Positions 50,236-59,104 of a DNA stretch of 64,000 nucleotides are shown in pieces; position 1 is the stretch's first letter, and each line of letters starts with the position of its first letter. Source of the DNA: Brevundimonas lutea (GTDB taxonomy: Bacteria > Pseudomonadota > Alphaproteobacteria > Caulobacterales > Caulobacteraceae); contig NZ_QUOQ01000002.1 in the NCBI RefSeq assembly GCF_003704105.1, forward strand, positions 62,001-126,000, in the 5' to 3' direction. A model generated the notes under the pieces. That model made no database searches and was not told the origin of the DNA. It saw only the letters and a program-made list of their open reading frames with translations. The position numbers were made by a program, and so were the translations under genes.

Positions 50236-51363
50236 ATGAGCGAGCAAACCACCTTCACCGAATCCGACCGCGCCGACGGCATCGAGCCCGACATGGTCGA
50301 CCAGGACGCCGCCCCCGCCTCCGTGGCGCCCGCCTCGGGCGGCGTAGGGCCGATGAACATGATCCAGGCGCTGAACTCGGCGCTGCACGTCAAGATGGCT
50401 GAGGATCCCGACGTCCTCAGCTTCGGCGAGGACGCCGGTTATTTCGGCGGCGTCTTCCGCGTCACCGACCAACTGCAGCAGAAGCACGGCCTGACCCGCA
50501 GCTTCGACGCCCCGATCTCGGAATGCGGCATCGTCGCCGCCGCCATCGGCATGGGCGCCTATGGACTGCGCCCCGTCGTCGAGATCCAGTTCGCCGATTA
50601 CATCTATCCGGCCTACGACCAGATCGTCTCCGAGGCGGCCAAGATGCGCTACCGCTCCGGCGGTCAGTTCACCTCGCCGATCGTGGTGCGCAGCCCCTAT
50701 GGCGGCGGCATCTTCGGCGGCCAGACCCATAGCCAGTCGCCCGAAAGCCTGTTCACCCACATCGCCGGCCTGAAGGTGGTGATCCCGTCCAATCCCTATG
50801 ACGCCAAGGGTCTGCTGACCGCCGCGATCGAGGATGATGATCCGGTGATCTTCCTGGAGCCCAAGCGGCTCTACAACGGCCCCTTCGACGGGTGGCACGA
50901 AAAGCCGGTGTCGCCCTGGAAGGCCCAGGAGCTCGCTCAGGTGCCGACCGGCAAGTATGTCGAGCCGCTGGGCAAGGCGCGGGTGGTGAGGGAAGGGGCC
51001 GACGTCACCATTCTGGCCTACGGCACCATGGTCTGGGTCTCCCTGGCGGGCGCCGAACACGCCGGGGTGGACGCCGAGGTCATCGATCTGCGCACCCTGG
51101 TCCCGCTCGACATCGAGACCATCGAGGCCTCGGTGAAGAAGACCGGCCGCTGCGTCATCGTGCACGAGGCGCCGCGCACCTCGGGCTACGGCGCGGAGCT
51201 CTCGGCCCTGGTCCAGGAGCGCTGCTTCTATCATCTGGAGGCGCCGATCGCGCGGGTGACCGGCTGGGACACCCCCTATCCCCACGCCTTCGAGTGGGAA
51301 TATTTCCCCGGCCCCGAGCGGGTCGCCGACGCGCTCAAGTCCGTTATGTCGGGAGGCCGCTGA
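50236..51363 (+). CDS. bkdA2: Branched-chain 2-oxoacid dehydrogenase E1 subunit beta
   Basis: 375 residues, starting 2 nt after the E1 alpha stop. The transketolase-like fold shows FGEDAGYFGGVFRVT, ISECGIVAAAIGMGAYGLRPVVEIQF and the C-terminal motif VLEAPRTSGYGAE-like VHEAPRTSGYGAE. An unconserved N-terminal arm of about 35 residues precedes it. It pairs with E1 alpha. Confidence 0.95.
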   Translation: MSEQTTFTESDRADGIEPDMVDQDAAPASVAPASGGVGPMNMIQALNSALHVKMAEDPDVLSFGEDAGYFGGVFRVTDQLQQKHGLTRSFDAPISECGIVAAAIGMGAYGLRPVVEIQFADYIYPAYDQIVSEAAKMRYRSGGQFTSPIVVRSPYGGGIFGGQTHSQSPESLFTHIAGLKVVIPSNPYDAKGLLTAAIEDDDPVIFLEPKRLYNGPFDGWHEKPVSPWKAQELAQVPTGKYVEPLGKARVVREGADVTILAYGTMVWVSLAGAEHAGVDAEVIDLRTLVPLDIETIEASVKKTGRCVIVHEAPRTSGYGAELSALVQERCFYHLEAPIARVTGWDTPYPHAFEWEYFPGPERVADALKSVMSGGR

Positions 51364-51364
51364 G

Positions 51365-53101
51365 ATGGGTCGCTATGTCTTCAAACTGCCTGACGTGGGC
51401 GAGGGCACGGCCGAGGCCGAGCTGGTCGGCTGGCACGTCAAGGTCGGCGACGCGGTCGAGGAGGACCAGATCGTCGCCGACGTCATGACCGACAAGGCCA
51501 CGGTCGAGATCACCGCCCCGGTTTCCGGCACGGTGTCGAAACTGCACGGCGAACCCGGCGAGATGCTGGCCGTCCGCGGCCCCCTGGTCGAGTTCGAGGT
51601 CGAGGGCGCCGGCAATGCCGCGGCCGCCGAAACTCCCTTCCCCCTGGAGGGGGGAAGGGCCGGGGATGGGGGTGGAAGCCCGTCCGCGAACTCTGAGTCG
51701 GACGCGTTTGGCGCCGAACCGGCAGCCACCGCCTCCACCCCCACCCAACCCTCCCCGTTGGCGCAGGGGGAGGGCTCAGGATCGGCCAACCATGTCTTCA
51801 AACTGCCCGACGTCGGCGAGGGCACGGCCGAGGCCGAACTGGTCGGCTGGCACGTCAAGGTCGGCGACGCGGTCGAGGAAGACCAGATCCTGGCCGAGGT
51901 CATGACCGACAAGGCGACGGTGGAGATTACCTCGCCCGTCACCGGAACTGTCGTCGCCCTGCACGGAGAGGCCGGCCAGCAGCTCGCCGTCGGCGGCCCG
52001 CTGGTCAGCTTCAAGGTTGAGGGCAAGGGGAATGTCCAACCTGCCCCCTTCCCCCTGGAGGGGGGAAGGGCCGGGGATGGGGGTGGAAATCCGTCCGCAC
52101 CCTCGGCGGCCGCCGCGTCGAAGGTCGAGGCCAGATCCACCGCCTCCACCCCCAACCCAACCCTTCCCCCCTCCAGGGGGAAGGGCTCGGAAGCCAAGCT
52201 TTCCGAACGCGGCCAGCGCCCGCTCGCCTCGCCCGCCGTGCGTCAGCGCGCGCGCGACCTGGGTGTGGAGCTGCAGTTCGTCCCAGGATCCGGCCCCGCC
52301 GGCCGCATCGAGCACGGCGACCTGGACGCCTATGTGTCCGGGGGCGGCAGGGGATCGTCCGGTCACGGAGGATCGACCGGGTCCACCTTCGCCAAGGCCG
52401 AAGGCGCCACCGAGACCCGCATCATCGGCCTGCGCCGCAAGATCGCGGAGAAGATGGCCGAGAGCGTGCGCCGCATCCCGCACATCACCTATGTCGAGGA
52501 GATCGACGTCACGGCGCTGGAGGAGCTTCGCGCTCACCTCAACGCCGAGGCGAAGAAGACGGGCAAGCCCAAGCTCAACGTCCTGCCCTTCATCGCCCGC
52601 GCCATCGTCGTCGCCCTGCGCGACCAGCCGACGATCAACAGCCACTATGACGACGAGGCCGGCGTCCTGACGACGCACAACGCCGTCCACCTCGGGATCG
52701 CCGCCCAGACGCCGAACGGTCTGATGGTGCCGGTGGTCCGTAACGCGGAGGCGCGTGATCCCTACGACACCGCCCTGGAGATCGCCCGCGTCTCGGGCGC
52801 CGCCAAGGACGGCTCGGCCAAGCGCGAGGAGCTTAGCGGCTCGACCATCACCATCACCTCGCTGGGCACGCTGGGCGGGATCACCCACACCCCCATCATC
52901 AACCACCCCGAGGTCGCCATCGTCGGCCCCAACAAGATCCAGGAGCGGGTCGTGGTGAAGGACGGCCAGATGGTCGTGCGAAAGATGATGAACCTCTCCT
53001 CCAGCTTCGACCACCGCATCGTCGACGGCCACGACGCGGCGGTCTTCGTCCAGCGGATCAAGGGGCTTCTGGAGCATCCCGCGACGTTGTGGATGGGGTG
53101 A
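51365..53101 (+). CDS. bkdB: Dihydrolipoamide acyltransferase E2 with two lipoyl domains and repeat-derived linkers
   Basis: 578 residues. Two nearly identical lipoyl domains occur at 1-80 (lipoyl Lys44 in TDKATVEI) and about 143-220 (Lys183), followed by the peripheral subunit-binding domain (SPAVRQRARDLGVELQFVPGSGPAGRI) and the catalytic domain ending SSSFDHRIVDGHDAAVF. BCKDH E2 proteins usually have one lipoyl domain. The two linkers (about 91-136 and 228-273) are encoded by 140-bp inverted-repeat elements: PFPLEGGRAGDGGG begins both and ASTPxxP-type sequence ends both. The gene starts 1 nt after E1 beta. Confidence 0.95.
   Translation: MGRYVFKLPDVGEGTAEAELVGWHVKVGDAVEEDQIVADVMTDKATVEITAPVSGTVSKLHGEPGEMLAVRGPLVEFEVEGAGNAAAAETPFPLEGGRAGDGGGSPSANSESDAFGAEPAATASTPTQPSPLAQGEGSGSANHVFKLPDVGEGTAEAELVGWHVKVGDAVEEDQILAEVMTDKATVEITSPVTGTVVALHGEAGQQLAVGGPLVSFKVEGKGNVQPAPFPLEGGRAGDGGGNPSAPSAAAASKVEARSTASTPNPTLPPSRGKGSEAKLSERGQRPLASPAVRQRARDLGVELQFVPGSGPAGRIEHGDLDAYVSGGGRGSSGHGGSTGSTFAKAEGATETRIIGLRRKIAEKMAESVRRIPHITYVEEIDVTALEELRAHLNAEAKKTGKPKLNVLPFIARAIVVALRDQPTINSHYDDEAGVLTTHNAVHLGIAAQTPNGLMVPVVRNAEARDPYDTALEIARVSGAAKDGSAKREELSGSTITITSLGTLGGITHTPIINHPEVAIVGPNKIQERVVVKDGQMVVRKMMNLSSSFDHRIVDGHDAAVFVQRIKGLLEHPATLWMG
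51635..51774. repeat. REPIN-like inverted-repeat element 1 within the E2 gene
   Basis: Left arm 51635-51676 (with its own hairpin CCCTTCCCCC-TGGAG-GGGGGAAGGG, then a GGGGATGGGGGTGGA tail) and right arm 51734-51774 (starting TCCACCCCCACCC and ending in GGGGGAGGG) are in opposite orientation, 57 nt apart. The right arm is less perfect than in element 2. It is translated in frame. Confidence 0.8.
52046..52185. repeat. REPIN-like inverted-repeat element 2 within the E2 gene
   Basis: The left arm 52046-52087 is identical over 42 nt to that of element 1. The right arm 52145-52185 is its near-perfect inverse: the outer 25 nt are fully complementary. Total length is again 140 nt with a 57-nt spacer that differs from element 1. 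Confidence 0.85.
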
Positions 53102-53105
53102 GCGA

Positions 53106-53579
53106 ATGGGCCAGATCGAGCAGAAGGCCCTCGAGTTTGAGGTGGTTGAACGGCTGGCGGAGATGCTTCGCCAAACACCGGGGCGGCCTTTCTCGACAAC
53201 CGAAGCGCTGGCCTACTTCACCACGATCCTCGCTTGGGTGATCCAGCGGGTGAAGAAGTCAGAAGAGCATCTAGGAGCCGACCTGAAGAAGCGATGGAAA
53301 GAGCTCCCTGCTAGTGACGCCCCTTGGTCGCTGCCGTCCCCTCTCGACCAGAAGAACGTTTTCGACGCGCTGGACGACCTAAGAAATGCTTCAGCGCATG
53401 CGGGCTTACGTTCGAGCAAGCCGGTTAACGAGGGGAAATACCTCGTTGGCTTCGAATTAGGCGGGGAAGTGGATGCGGTGAAATGGACCGTTCAGCTTCA
53501 CGAAAATGAATTGAGAAGGATCGGCGCGCTGGTAGCTGCCGGTTTCGTCGCTCAGATGCGCTCGGCAGGTAAGCAATGA
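53106..53579 (+). CDS. HEPN-like protein of unknown function inside the dehydrogenase operon
   Basis: 157 residues, all predicted helical or mixed, with no signal or membrane helix. The segment DDLRNASAHAG (R93, N94, H98) matches the R-N-x-x-x-H motif of HEPN RNases and nucleotide-modifying proteins. Its codon use and lower GC (short runs of A/T, GAAAATGAATTGAGAAGG) differ from the neighbours. It starts 4 nt after bkdB and overlaps the E3 start by 4 nt (ATGA), so it is embedded and coupled. No antitoxin partner is visible beside it. Confidence 0.6.
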   Translation: MGQIEQKALEFEVVERLAEMLRQTPGRPFSTTEALAYFTTILAWVIQRVKKSEEHLGADLKKRWKELPASDAPWSLPSPLDQKNVFDALDDLRNASAHAGLRSSKPVNEGKYLVGFELGGEVDAVKWTVQLHENELRRIGALVAAGFVAQMRSAGKQ

Positions 53580-54973
53580 CACAAACGCTCAAAACCAAAG
53601 TCCTCATCATCGGCGCCGGCACCGGCGGCTATGTCGCGGGCATCCGCTGCGGCCAGCTGGGCCTCGACACCGTGCTGGTGGACGGCGGCGATGGCCTGGG
53701 CGGCACCTGCCTGAACGTCGGCTGCATTCCGTCCAAGGCGATCATCCACGCGGCCAACAAGTTCGAGACCGTGGCCAAGGCGGCGGACGGCGGCACCCTG
53801 GGCATCACGGCGTCCAAGCCCGCCATCGACATGGCCCAGACCACGGCGTGGAAGGACGGCATCGTCAAGAAGCTGAACGGCGGCGTCGCGGCCCTGCTCA
53901 AGAAGGCCAAGGTCAAGGTGATCAAGGGGTGGGCCACCTTCTCCGACGCCAAGACCTGCACGGTCAAAACGGCCGACGGCGACATCACCATCACCGCCGA
54001 ATACGTCATCCTGGCCACCGGCTCAGATCCCGTGGAACTGCCGTTCCTCAAGTTCGGCGGCGACGTCATCTCCTCGACCGAGGCCCTGTCGCTGGACAAG
54101 GTGCCCGGCAAGCTCGTCGTCGTAGGCGGCGGCTATATCGGGCTGGAGCTGGGCATCGCCTATCGCAAGCTGGGCGCCGAGGTCACCGTGGTCGAAATGG
54201 CCGACCGCATCCTGCCGCTCTATGACAAGGCTCTGACCGATCCGGTCGCCAAATGGATGGAGAAGCACGGCGTCACCCTGATGCTGGGCGCCAAGGCGGG
54301 CGGCTTCGACAAGGGCAAGCTCAACGTCACCGACAAGGACGGACAGGCGATCACGCTTCCCGCCGACAAGGTGCTGGTCACCGTCGGCCGCAAGCCCCGC
54401 ACCCAGGGCTGGGGCCTCGAGAACATGGGCGTGGCAATGGCCGGGCCGTTCGTGAAGATCGACGACCGCTGCGCCACCAGCATGCGGAACGTCTGGGCTG
54501 TCGGCGACCTGACCGGCGAACCCATGCTGGCCCACAAGGGCTCGGCCCAGGGCGAGGTCGTGGCCGAGATCATCGCCGGTCACGACAAGCGTTTCGACCC
54601 CGTCACCATCGCCGCCGTCTGTTTCACCGAGCCCGAGATCGTCTCCGCCGGTCTTGGCCCGCAGGACGTCGAGGGCCGCGATGACGTGATCCAGTCGGTC
54701 TTCCCCCTGATGGCCATCGGCCGCGCCCTGGCCATCGAGGCGGGCGACGACGGCGGCTTCGTGCGGGTGATCGCGTCGAAGTCCGACCACCGTCTCCTAG
54801 GCATCCAGGCCGTCGGCCAGCACGTCTCGGAGCTGTCGAACAGCTTCGCCCAGATGCTGGAGATGGGTGCGGTGCTGGAGGATGTGGCCGGCACCATCCA
54901 CGTCCACCCCACCCTCGGCGAAGCCTTCCACGAGGCCAGCCTCAGGGCGCTGGGCCACGCCATTCATATCTAG
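53576..54973 (+). CDS. lpdA: Dihydrolipoyl dehydrogenase (E3)
   Basis: 465 residues. The FAD motif is VLIIGAGTGGYVAGIRCGQLG, the redox disulfide is GGTCLNVGCIPSKA, the NAD motif GGGYIGLELGIAYRKLG, and the C-terminal catalytic dyad HVHPTLGEAFHEA. It reoxidises the lipoyl groups of E2. It is the fourth enzyme gene of the operon, after the HEPN-like gene. Confidence 0.96.
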   Translation: MTQTLKTKVLIIGAGTGGYVAGIRCGQLGLDTVLVDGGDGLGGTCLNVGCIPSKAIIHAANKFETVAKAADGGTLGITASKPAIDMAQTTAWKDGIVKKLNGGVAALLKKAKVKVIKGWATFSDAKTCTVKTADGDITITAEYVILATGSDPVELPFLKFGGDVISSTEALSLDKVPGKLVVVGGGYIGLELGIAYRKLGAEVTVVEMADRILPLYDKALTDPVAKWMEKHGVTLMLGAKAGGFDKGKLNVTDKDGQAITLPADKVLVTVGRKPRTQGWGLENMGVAMAGPFVKIDDRCATSMRNVWAVGDLTGEPMLAHKGSAQGEVVAEIIAGHDKRFDPVTIAAVCFTEPEIVSAGLGPQDVEGRDDVIQSVFPLMAIGRALAIEAGDDGGFVRVIASKSDHRLLGIQAVGQHVSELSNSFAQMLEMGAVLEDVAGTIHVHPTLGEAFHEASLRALGHAIHI

Positions 54974-55025
54974 AGGGTCGCTATCGCTCGCCGCGCGGCG
55001 GCTCGCTACCTGAGCGACCGATTAT

Positions 55026-55077
55026 CCTTCTTCCCTCGGGGGAGAGGGTGGCTCGCGTAGCGAGACGGATGAGGGGG
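55026..55077 (+). repeat. Dispersed palindromic repeat downstream of lpdA
   Basis: Sequence of the type CCTTCTTCCCTCGGGGGAGAGG followed by GGCTCGCGTAGCGAGACGGATGAGGGG; it contains two small hairpins (CCCTC/GGGAG and CTCGC/GCGAG). This class of repeat is common between genes of alphaproteobacteria and is not the family found inside E2. The rest of the 191-nt gap shows nothing else I can name. Confidence 0.7.
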
Positions 55078-55164
55078 CTGCTAGCCAAGAGCGCGCCTGC
55101 CGGCCAGCGAGACGCCCAACCTCGCTCAAGCAGCCGAGAACCGCGTTTGCGGCGTTAGCGATCC

Positions 55165-55767
55165 CTAGAAAGGCAAAAGATTTCGCTGGCGGCTATAGGC
55201 CATGGTGCCGACGTTGGCGCCGAGGCGCAGGCCGACGCCGGTTCGCACGGGGGCGAGCACGATTCCGTCCGCCTGCTGATAATTCACGCCCAGACCGGCG
55301 ACCACATAGGCGGTGCCCTCCACGCCGGGGTAGCGGCGATAGATCATGTCCGGGTGATACAGGCCGTAGACCAGAGTGAAGACCCGGCTCGCGTTGCCCC
55401 CGATGTCCCAACCGATCGAAATGCCCTGCCAGAACACCTCCTGCGACGCCGACAGGTCCTTCATGTGCAGCGCGCCGCGGCCATAGCGCAGGCCCACGGC
55501 GGCGGCGCCGGCGCCCTCTTCGCCCGCGATATAGGCGGTCGGGCGGTCACCCTGATCGGCGAAGATGCGCTCGATGGCGCCGCCCACGGCCTCGGCCGCG
55601 ATGCCCAGCTCGCGCGATCCGGCGGCGGTCAGCTCCTCGAAGGAATAGGCCTGGGCGTTGCGGTCCGACGGCACCGGATAGTTCGGATCGTTCGGCGGCC
55701 GGTTGGTGGCGCAGGCCGAAAGGCCGGCGGCGGCGAGGCCCGTGGTGATGAGGGTGCGGCGGTGCAT
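55165..55767 (-). CDS. DUF1134 lipoprotein, EipA-like
   Basis: 200 residues from the ATG at 55767. The signal peptide ends in the lipobox LSAC (Cys19). The DUF1134 core is WQGISIGWDIGGNASRVFTLVYGL and YPGVEGTAYVVAGLGVNYQQADGIVLAPVRTGVGLRLGANVG. EipA of Brucella and Caulobacter supports envelope integrity. It is downstream of pheT with a 112-nt gap. Confidence 0.8.
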   Translation of the reverse strand: MHRRTLITTGLAAAGLSACATNRPPNDPNYPVPSDRNAQAYSFEELTAAGSRELGIAAEAVGGAIERIFADQGDRPTAYIAGEEGAGAAAVGLRYGRGALHMKDLSASQEVFWQGISIGWDIGGNASRVFTLVYGLYHPDMIYRRYPGVEGTAYVVAGLGVNYQQADGIVLAPVRTGVGLRLGANVGTMAYSRQRNLLPF

Positions 55768-55878
55768 GATGCGGGCTCCGAAAGACTGATTTCGCCCGTC
55801 GCGCGCGGGCGTTCGTCCGGCGACGGTCACCCGCTTTTACGGCTGATGTGCGGCCACAAGGTTAATGGCCCCGTAACC

Positions 55879-58293
55879 TCAGCTGCGAAGCCGCGCGCCC
55901 AGCTTGTCCGCCGCCGCGACGATCTTGGTCGACAGCGCCTCGATCTCGGCCTCGGTCAGGGTGGCCTCGCGCGGCTGGATCACCACCTCGACCGCCAGCG
56001 ACTTCATGCCGTCGTCCACTCCCTTGCCGCGATACAGGTCGAACAGACGCGCCTCGGAGATCAGGGCCTTATCCGCGCCCTGCACTGCGCGCATCAGATC
56101 GCCGGCGACCAGATCCTCGGGCGCGACGAAGGCGAAGTCGCGGGTCAGGGGCATCAGCGCGGACAGCTCGGCGGCCGGCCGTGCCTTTGATCCGCTCTTG
56201 GCCGCACGCGGTTGCGGCAGGGTGTCCAGCACGATCTCGAACGCCAGCATCGGCCCGTCGGCGTCCAGCGCCTTCAGCACGCCGGGGTGCAACGCGCCGA
56301 ACTGGGCGACGACGGCCTTGGGCCCCAGTTGCAGCCGGGCCGAGCGCCCAGGATGCCACCAGCCGGGGTTCTGCCCCTGGACCAGCTGCAGCGACGCGAC
56401 GGGCGCCCCCAGCTCTTCCAGCAGCGCCAACAGATCGGCCTTCAGCGCGAACAGAGGATCAACCGGCGCTCCGGTCCAGGCGCGTGGCGCGTGGGGCGCA
56501 AGCACGCCGGTGATCGTGGTGGTCTGGTCCTGCGGTCGGTCGCCGGCATAGACCGGGCCGATCTCGAACAGGGCCGCGTCGGCATGGCCCCGCGCGGCGT
56601 TCCTGGCCGCCGCCTGGATCAGGTTGGGGAGGGCCGAGGGCCGCATGCAGTCCAGGTCGGAGGCGATCGGATTGTCCAGCACCAGCCGCTCGTCTCCGCC
56701 GCCGAACAGCTGGGCGATCTTCCGCGAGGTAAAGGACCAGGTCACGGCCTCGCGCCAGCCCAGAGCCGCCAGCGCCCGGCGCGCCGTCCGCATCCGCGCC
56801 TGCCGCGGCGAAAGCACGCCGGATGGTGCGCGCTGCGTTTCGGGCAGGGGCGTGGACGGCAGGGCGTCATAGCCGACGATGCGGGCGACCTCTTCGACCA
56901 GGTCGGCAGGCCCCTCGACATCGCGTCGCCAGCTGGGCGGGGTGACGATCCAGTGGTCGCCGCGCGCGATCTGAAAGCCCAGGGCGGTCAGGATATCGGC
57001 AATCTGCTCGTCCCCGACCTCCAGCCCGGTCAGCCGCTCGACCCGGGCGGGATCGAAGGCGAAGGACGCCGGCGATGCGGGCGCTTCGCCGGCCACAACC
57101 ATCTCCGACGGTTCCCCGCCGCACAGCTCCAGGATCAGCGCCGTCGCCAGCTCCAGTCCAGGAACCACCGAGGCCGGATCGACGCCGCGGGCGAACCGGT
57201 ACTGGGCGTCCGAGATGATGCCGAGATCACGTCCGGTCTGAGCCGTGGCCAGGGGATCGAACCAGGCGCTCTCGACGAAGACATCGACCGTGGCCTCGTC
57301 GCAGCCGGTGGACTCCCCGCCCATGACGCCGCCCAGGCCGATCGGCCGCTCGCCCGCCGCGTCGGCGATGACGCAGGCGTTGGGGCCGGGCGCATAGGTC
57401 TTGCCGTCCAGCGCGATCAGATGTTCAGGCTCGCCGCTGTCGCGCGCGCTCTGTCCGCCCCTCGCGACGAGCTCGCCGCCTACCAGCTTCGAGGCATCAT
57501 AGACGTGCAGCGGCCGGGCGCGGTCGTAGGAGACCAGATTGGTGATATCCACCAGGGCGCTGATGGGCCTCAGGCCGATGGCCCGCAGCCGGTCCTGCAG
57601 CCACTGCGGCGACGGCCCGTTGCGCACGCCCCGGATCAGCCGTCCCGCGAAGACGGCGCACAGGTCCGGCCGCTCGATGCGGATCGAGAGAGGCGAGGGG
57701 AAGGCCCCCGGCACGGCCTCGATCGCTGGCGTCTTCAGCGTCCCCAGACCCGCCGCCGCCAGATCGCGGGCGATGCCGGCGACGCCCAGCCAGTCCGGCC
57801 GGTTCGGCGTCACCTCGAAATCGATCACCGGCTGGGCGCCGAACACGCCCGCCGCCGGCCGGCCCACCGTCAGGTCGCCCGGCAGGTCCAGAATGCCGTC
57901 GGACTCATCCGACAGCTCCAGTTCCGACGCCGAGCACAGCATGCCGTTCGACACCACGCCGCGCACCGGCTTCTCGACCAGGGTCACGCCCAGGCCCGGC
58001 ACATAGGCCCCGATCGGCGCATAGATGGTGACCAGTCCCGCCCGCGCATTGGGCGCACCGCAGACGATCTCCTTCATGCCGTCGACGGTCTCCACCTGGC
58101 ACACCCGCAGTCGGTCGGCGTTGGGATGCTGTTCGGCCGAGACGATCCGCGCCACGGTGAAGGGCGCGAGTTTCGCCACCGGATCGATGACGTCCTCGAC
58201 CTCCAGCCCGGCCATGGTCATGGCGCGCGCCACCGTCTCGACGTCGGCCTCGGTGTCGAGGTGGTCTTTCAGCCAGTCGAGGGTGAACTTCAC
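55879..58293 (-). CDS. pheT: Phenylalanyl-tRNA synthetase beta subunit
   Basis: 804 residues from the GTG at 58293, where the family N-terminus [16 protein letters not shown] begins. Domains in order: the tRNA-binding OB fold (about 40-150), the B3/B4 editing region, the B5 domain, the catalytic-like core and the C-terminal anticodon-binding ferredoxin fold ([15 protein letters not shown] to [14 protein letters not shown]). It overlaps the small gene at 58290 by 4 nt. Confidence 0.97.
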   Translation of the reverse strand: MKFTLDWLKDHLDTEADVETVARAMTMAGLEVEDVIDPVAKLAPFTVARIVSAEQHPNADRLRVCQVETVDGMKEIVCGAPNARAGLVTIYAPIGAYVPGLGVTLVEKPVRGVVSNGMLCSASELELSDESDGILDLPGDLTVGRPAAGVFGAQPVIDFEVTPNRPDWLGVAGIARDLAAAGLGTLKTPAIEAVPGAFPSPLSIRIERPDLCAVFAGRLIRGVRNGPSPQWLQDRLRAIGLRPISALVDITNLVSYDRARPLHVYDASKLVGGELVARGGQSARDSGEPEHLIALDGKTYAPGPNACVIADAAGERPIGLGGVMGGESTGCDEATVDVFVESAWFDPLATAQTGRDLGIISDAQYRFARGVDPASVVPGLELATALILELCGGEPSEMVVAGEAPASPASFAFDPARVERLTGLEVGDEQIADILTALGFQIARGDHWIVTPPSWRRDVEGPADLVEEVARIVGYDALPSTPLPETQRAPSGVLSPRQARMRTARRALAALGWREAVTWSFTSRKIAQLFGGGDERLVLDNPIASDLDCMRPSALPNLIQAAARNAARGHADAALFEIGPVYAGDRPQDQTTTITGVLAPHAPRAWTGAPVDPLFALKADLLALLEELGAPVASLQLVQGQNPGWWHPGRSARLQLGPKAVVAQFGALHPGVLKALDADGPMLAFEIVLDTLPQPRAAKSGSKARPAAELSALMPLTRDFAFVAPEDLVAGDLMRAVQGADKALISEARLFDLYRGKGVDDGMKSLAVEVVIQPREATLTEAEIEALSTKIVAAADKLGARLRS

Positions 58294-58688
58294 GCCCGCG
58301 CTCCAGGGGAAACGCCGGCGAGCATGTCGAGCACGGCCTGCGACCCAGTGAAGCCGACATTGAAGAATTCGCAGTTGTCGAAACGACAATTGCGCATCGG
58401 AATGGTGCCCAAGGAGAAGTCGCCCAAGGGTTGGAGCAACAGATTGCGGATGTCGCCGCCGCTGTCGCCCAGGTTGCAGCTTTCCAGCTCCACGCCGCCC
58501 GCCAGCAGCAGGATCGCCGGACCCTGCAGGCGGCAGCGCCGGAAGGTCCGGCCTTCGATCCGCCCGGGCTTGGTGCCGCCCATCACCGTGACGAACAATT
58601 CGAACAGGTTGATGTCTGCGTCCTCGAAGCTCGTCGCGTTGAGATTGGCCGCCACCTGGACAGGTCGGTTGATCGGAACATAACTCAT
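58290..58688 (-). CDS. Unknown small protein, paralog 2 of the pheS-pheT insert
   Basis: 132 residues overlapping pheT and the upstream paralog by 4 nt each. It resembles a short right-handed beta-solenoid or pentapeptide-like protein: [31 protein letters not shown] and [28 protein letters not shown] with repeated C-x-F/L strands. It aligns along its length with the gene at 58685 (shared F-x-x-C, GPA, CxF, FTGS/YTGSPAF patterns). No family is recognised. No catalytic motif is seen. Confidence 0.7.
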   Translation of the reverse strand: MSYVPINRPVQVAANLNATSFEDADINLFELFVTVMGGTKPGRIEGRTFRRCRLQGPAILLLAGGVELESCNLGDSGGDIRNLLLQPLGDFSLGTIPMRNCRFDNCEFFNVGFTGSQAVLDMLAGVSPGARA

Positions 58689-59092
58689 CGTCCCGCGCCT
58701 CCGCGCCCGGTGATCTCCGTGCTCATTCCTTCGATGAAGGCTGGCGACCCGGTATAGGCAATCTGGCGGAACCGGCAGCGCACAAACTTGCAGTCCTGCA
58801 GTCCTATGGCGCCGACCAAGCGCGGCCCGTGCGGAGTGAACAGCAGCGATTTGGCGTCGCTCGACGCACCCATGTCGCAGCCTTCGAACGTGGTGCCCTG
58901 CAACACGGCCACGAGCGCGGGGCCCTCGATGACGCAGTCGGTGAAGGTCTTGCCCTTGATAACCGGTTCGCCGGCGTTGAGCGTGTGAACGGCCAGCAGC
59001 GGCAGCCAGATCGCGCGCTTCTCGTAGGCGGTTTCGGCGACGAGCGCGCGCCCGTAGGTTTCGGACATCACGTCGAGGGTCTTGTCGGTCAT
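58685..59092 (-). CDS. Unknown small protein, paralog 1 of the pheS-pheT insert
   Basis: 135 residues, starting 12 nt after the pheS stop and overlapping its paralog by 4 nt. The core reads [31 protein letters not shown] and [26 protein letters not shown]. The first 25 residues ([25 protein letters not shown]) differ from the paralog. It is cytoplasmic by sequence. The shared pattern of strands ending in Cys suggests a stacked beta fold. Confidence 0.7.
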   Translation of the reverse strand: MTDKTLDVMSETYGRALVAETAYEKRAIWLPLLAVHTLNAGEPVIKGKTFTDCVIEGPALVAVLQGTTFEGCDMGASSDAKSLLFTPHGPRLVGAIGLQDCKFVRCRFRQIAYTGSPAFIEGMSTEITGRGGAGR

Positions 59093-59104
59093 GGCATTAC
59101 TCGA

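Noticed and set aside
53106..53579. Toxin-antitoxin pair
   Set aside because: A HEPN-like protein is present, but there is no adjacent MNT or other antitoxin; both neighbours are metabolic enzymes.
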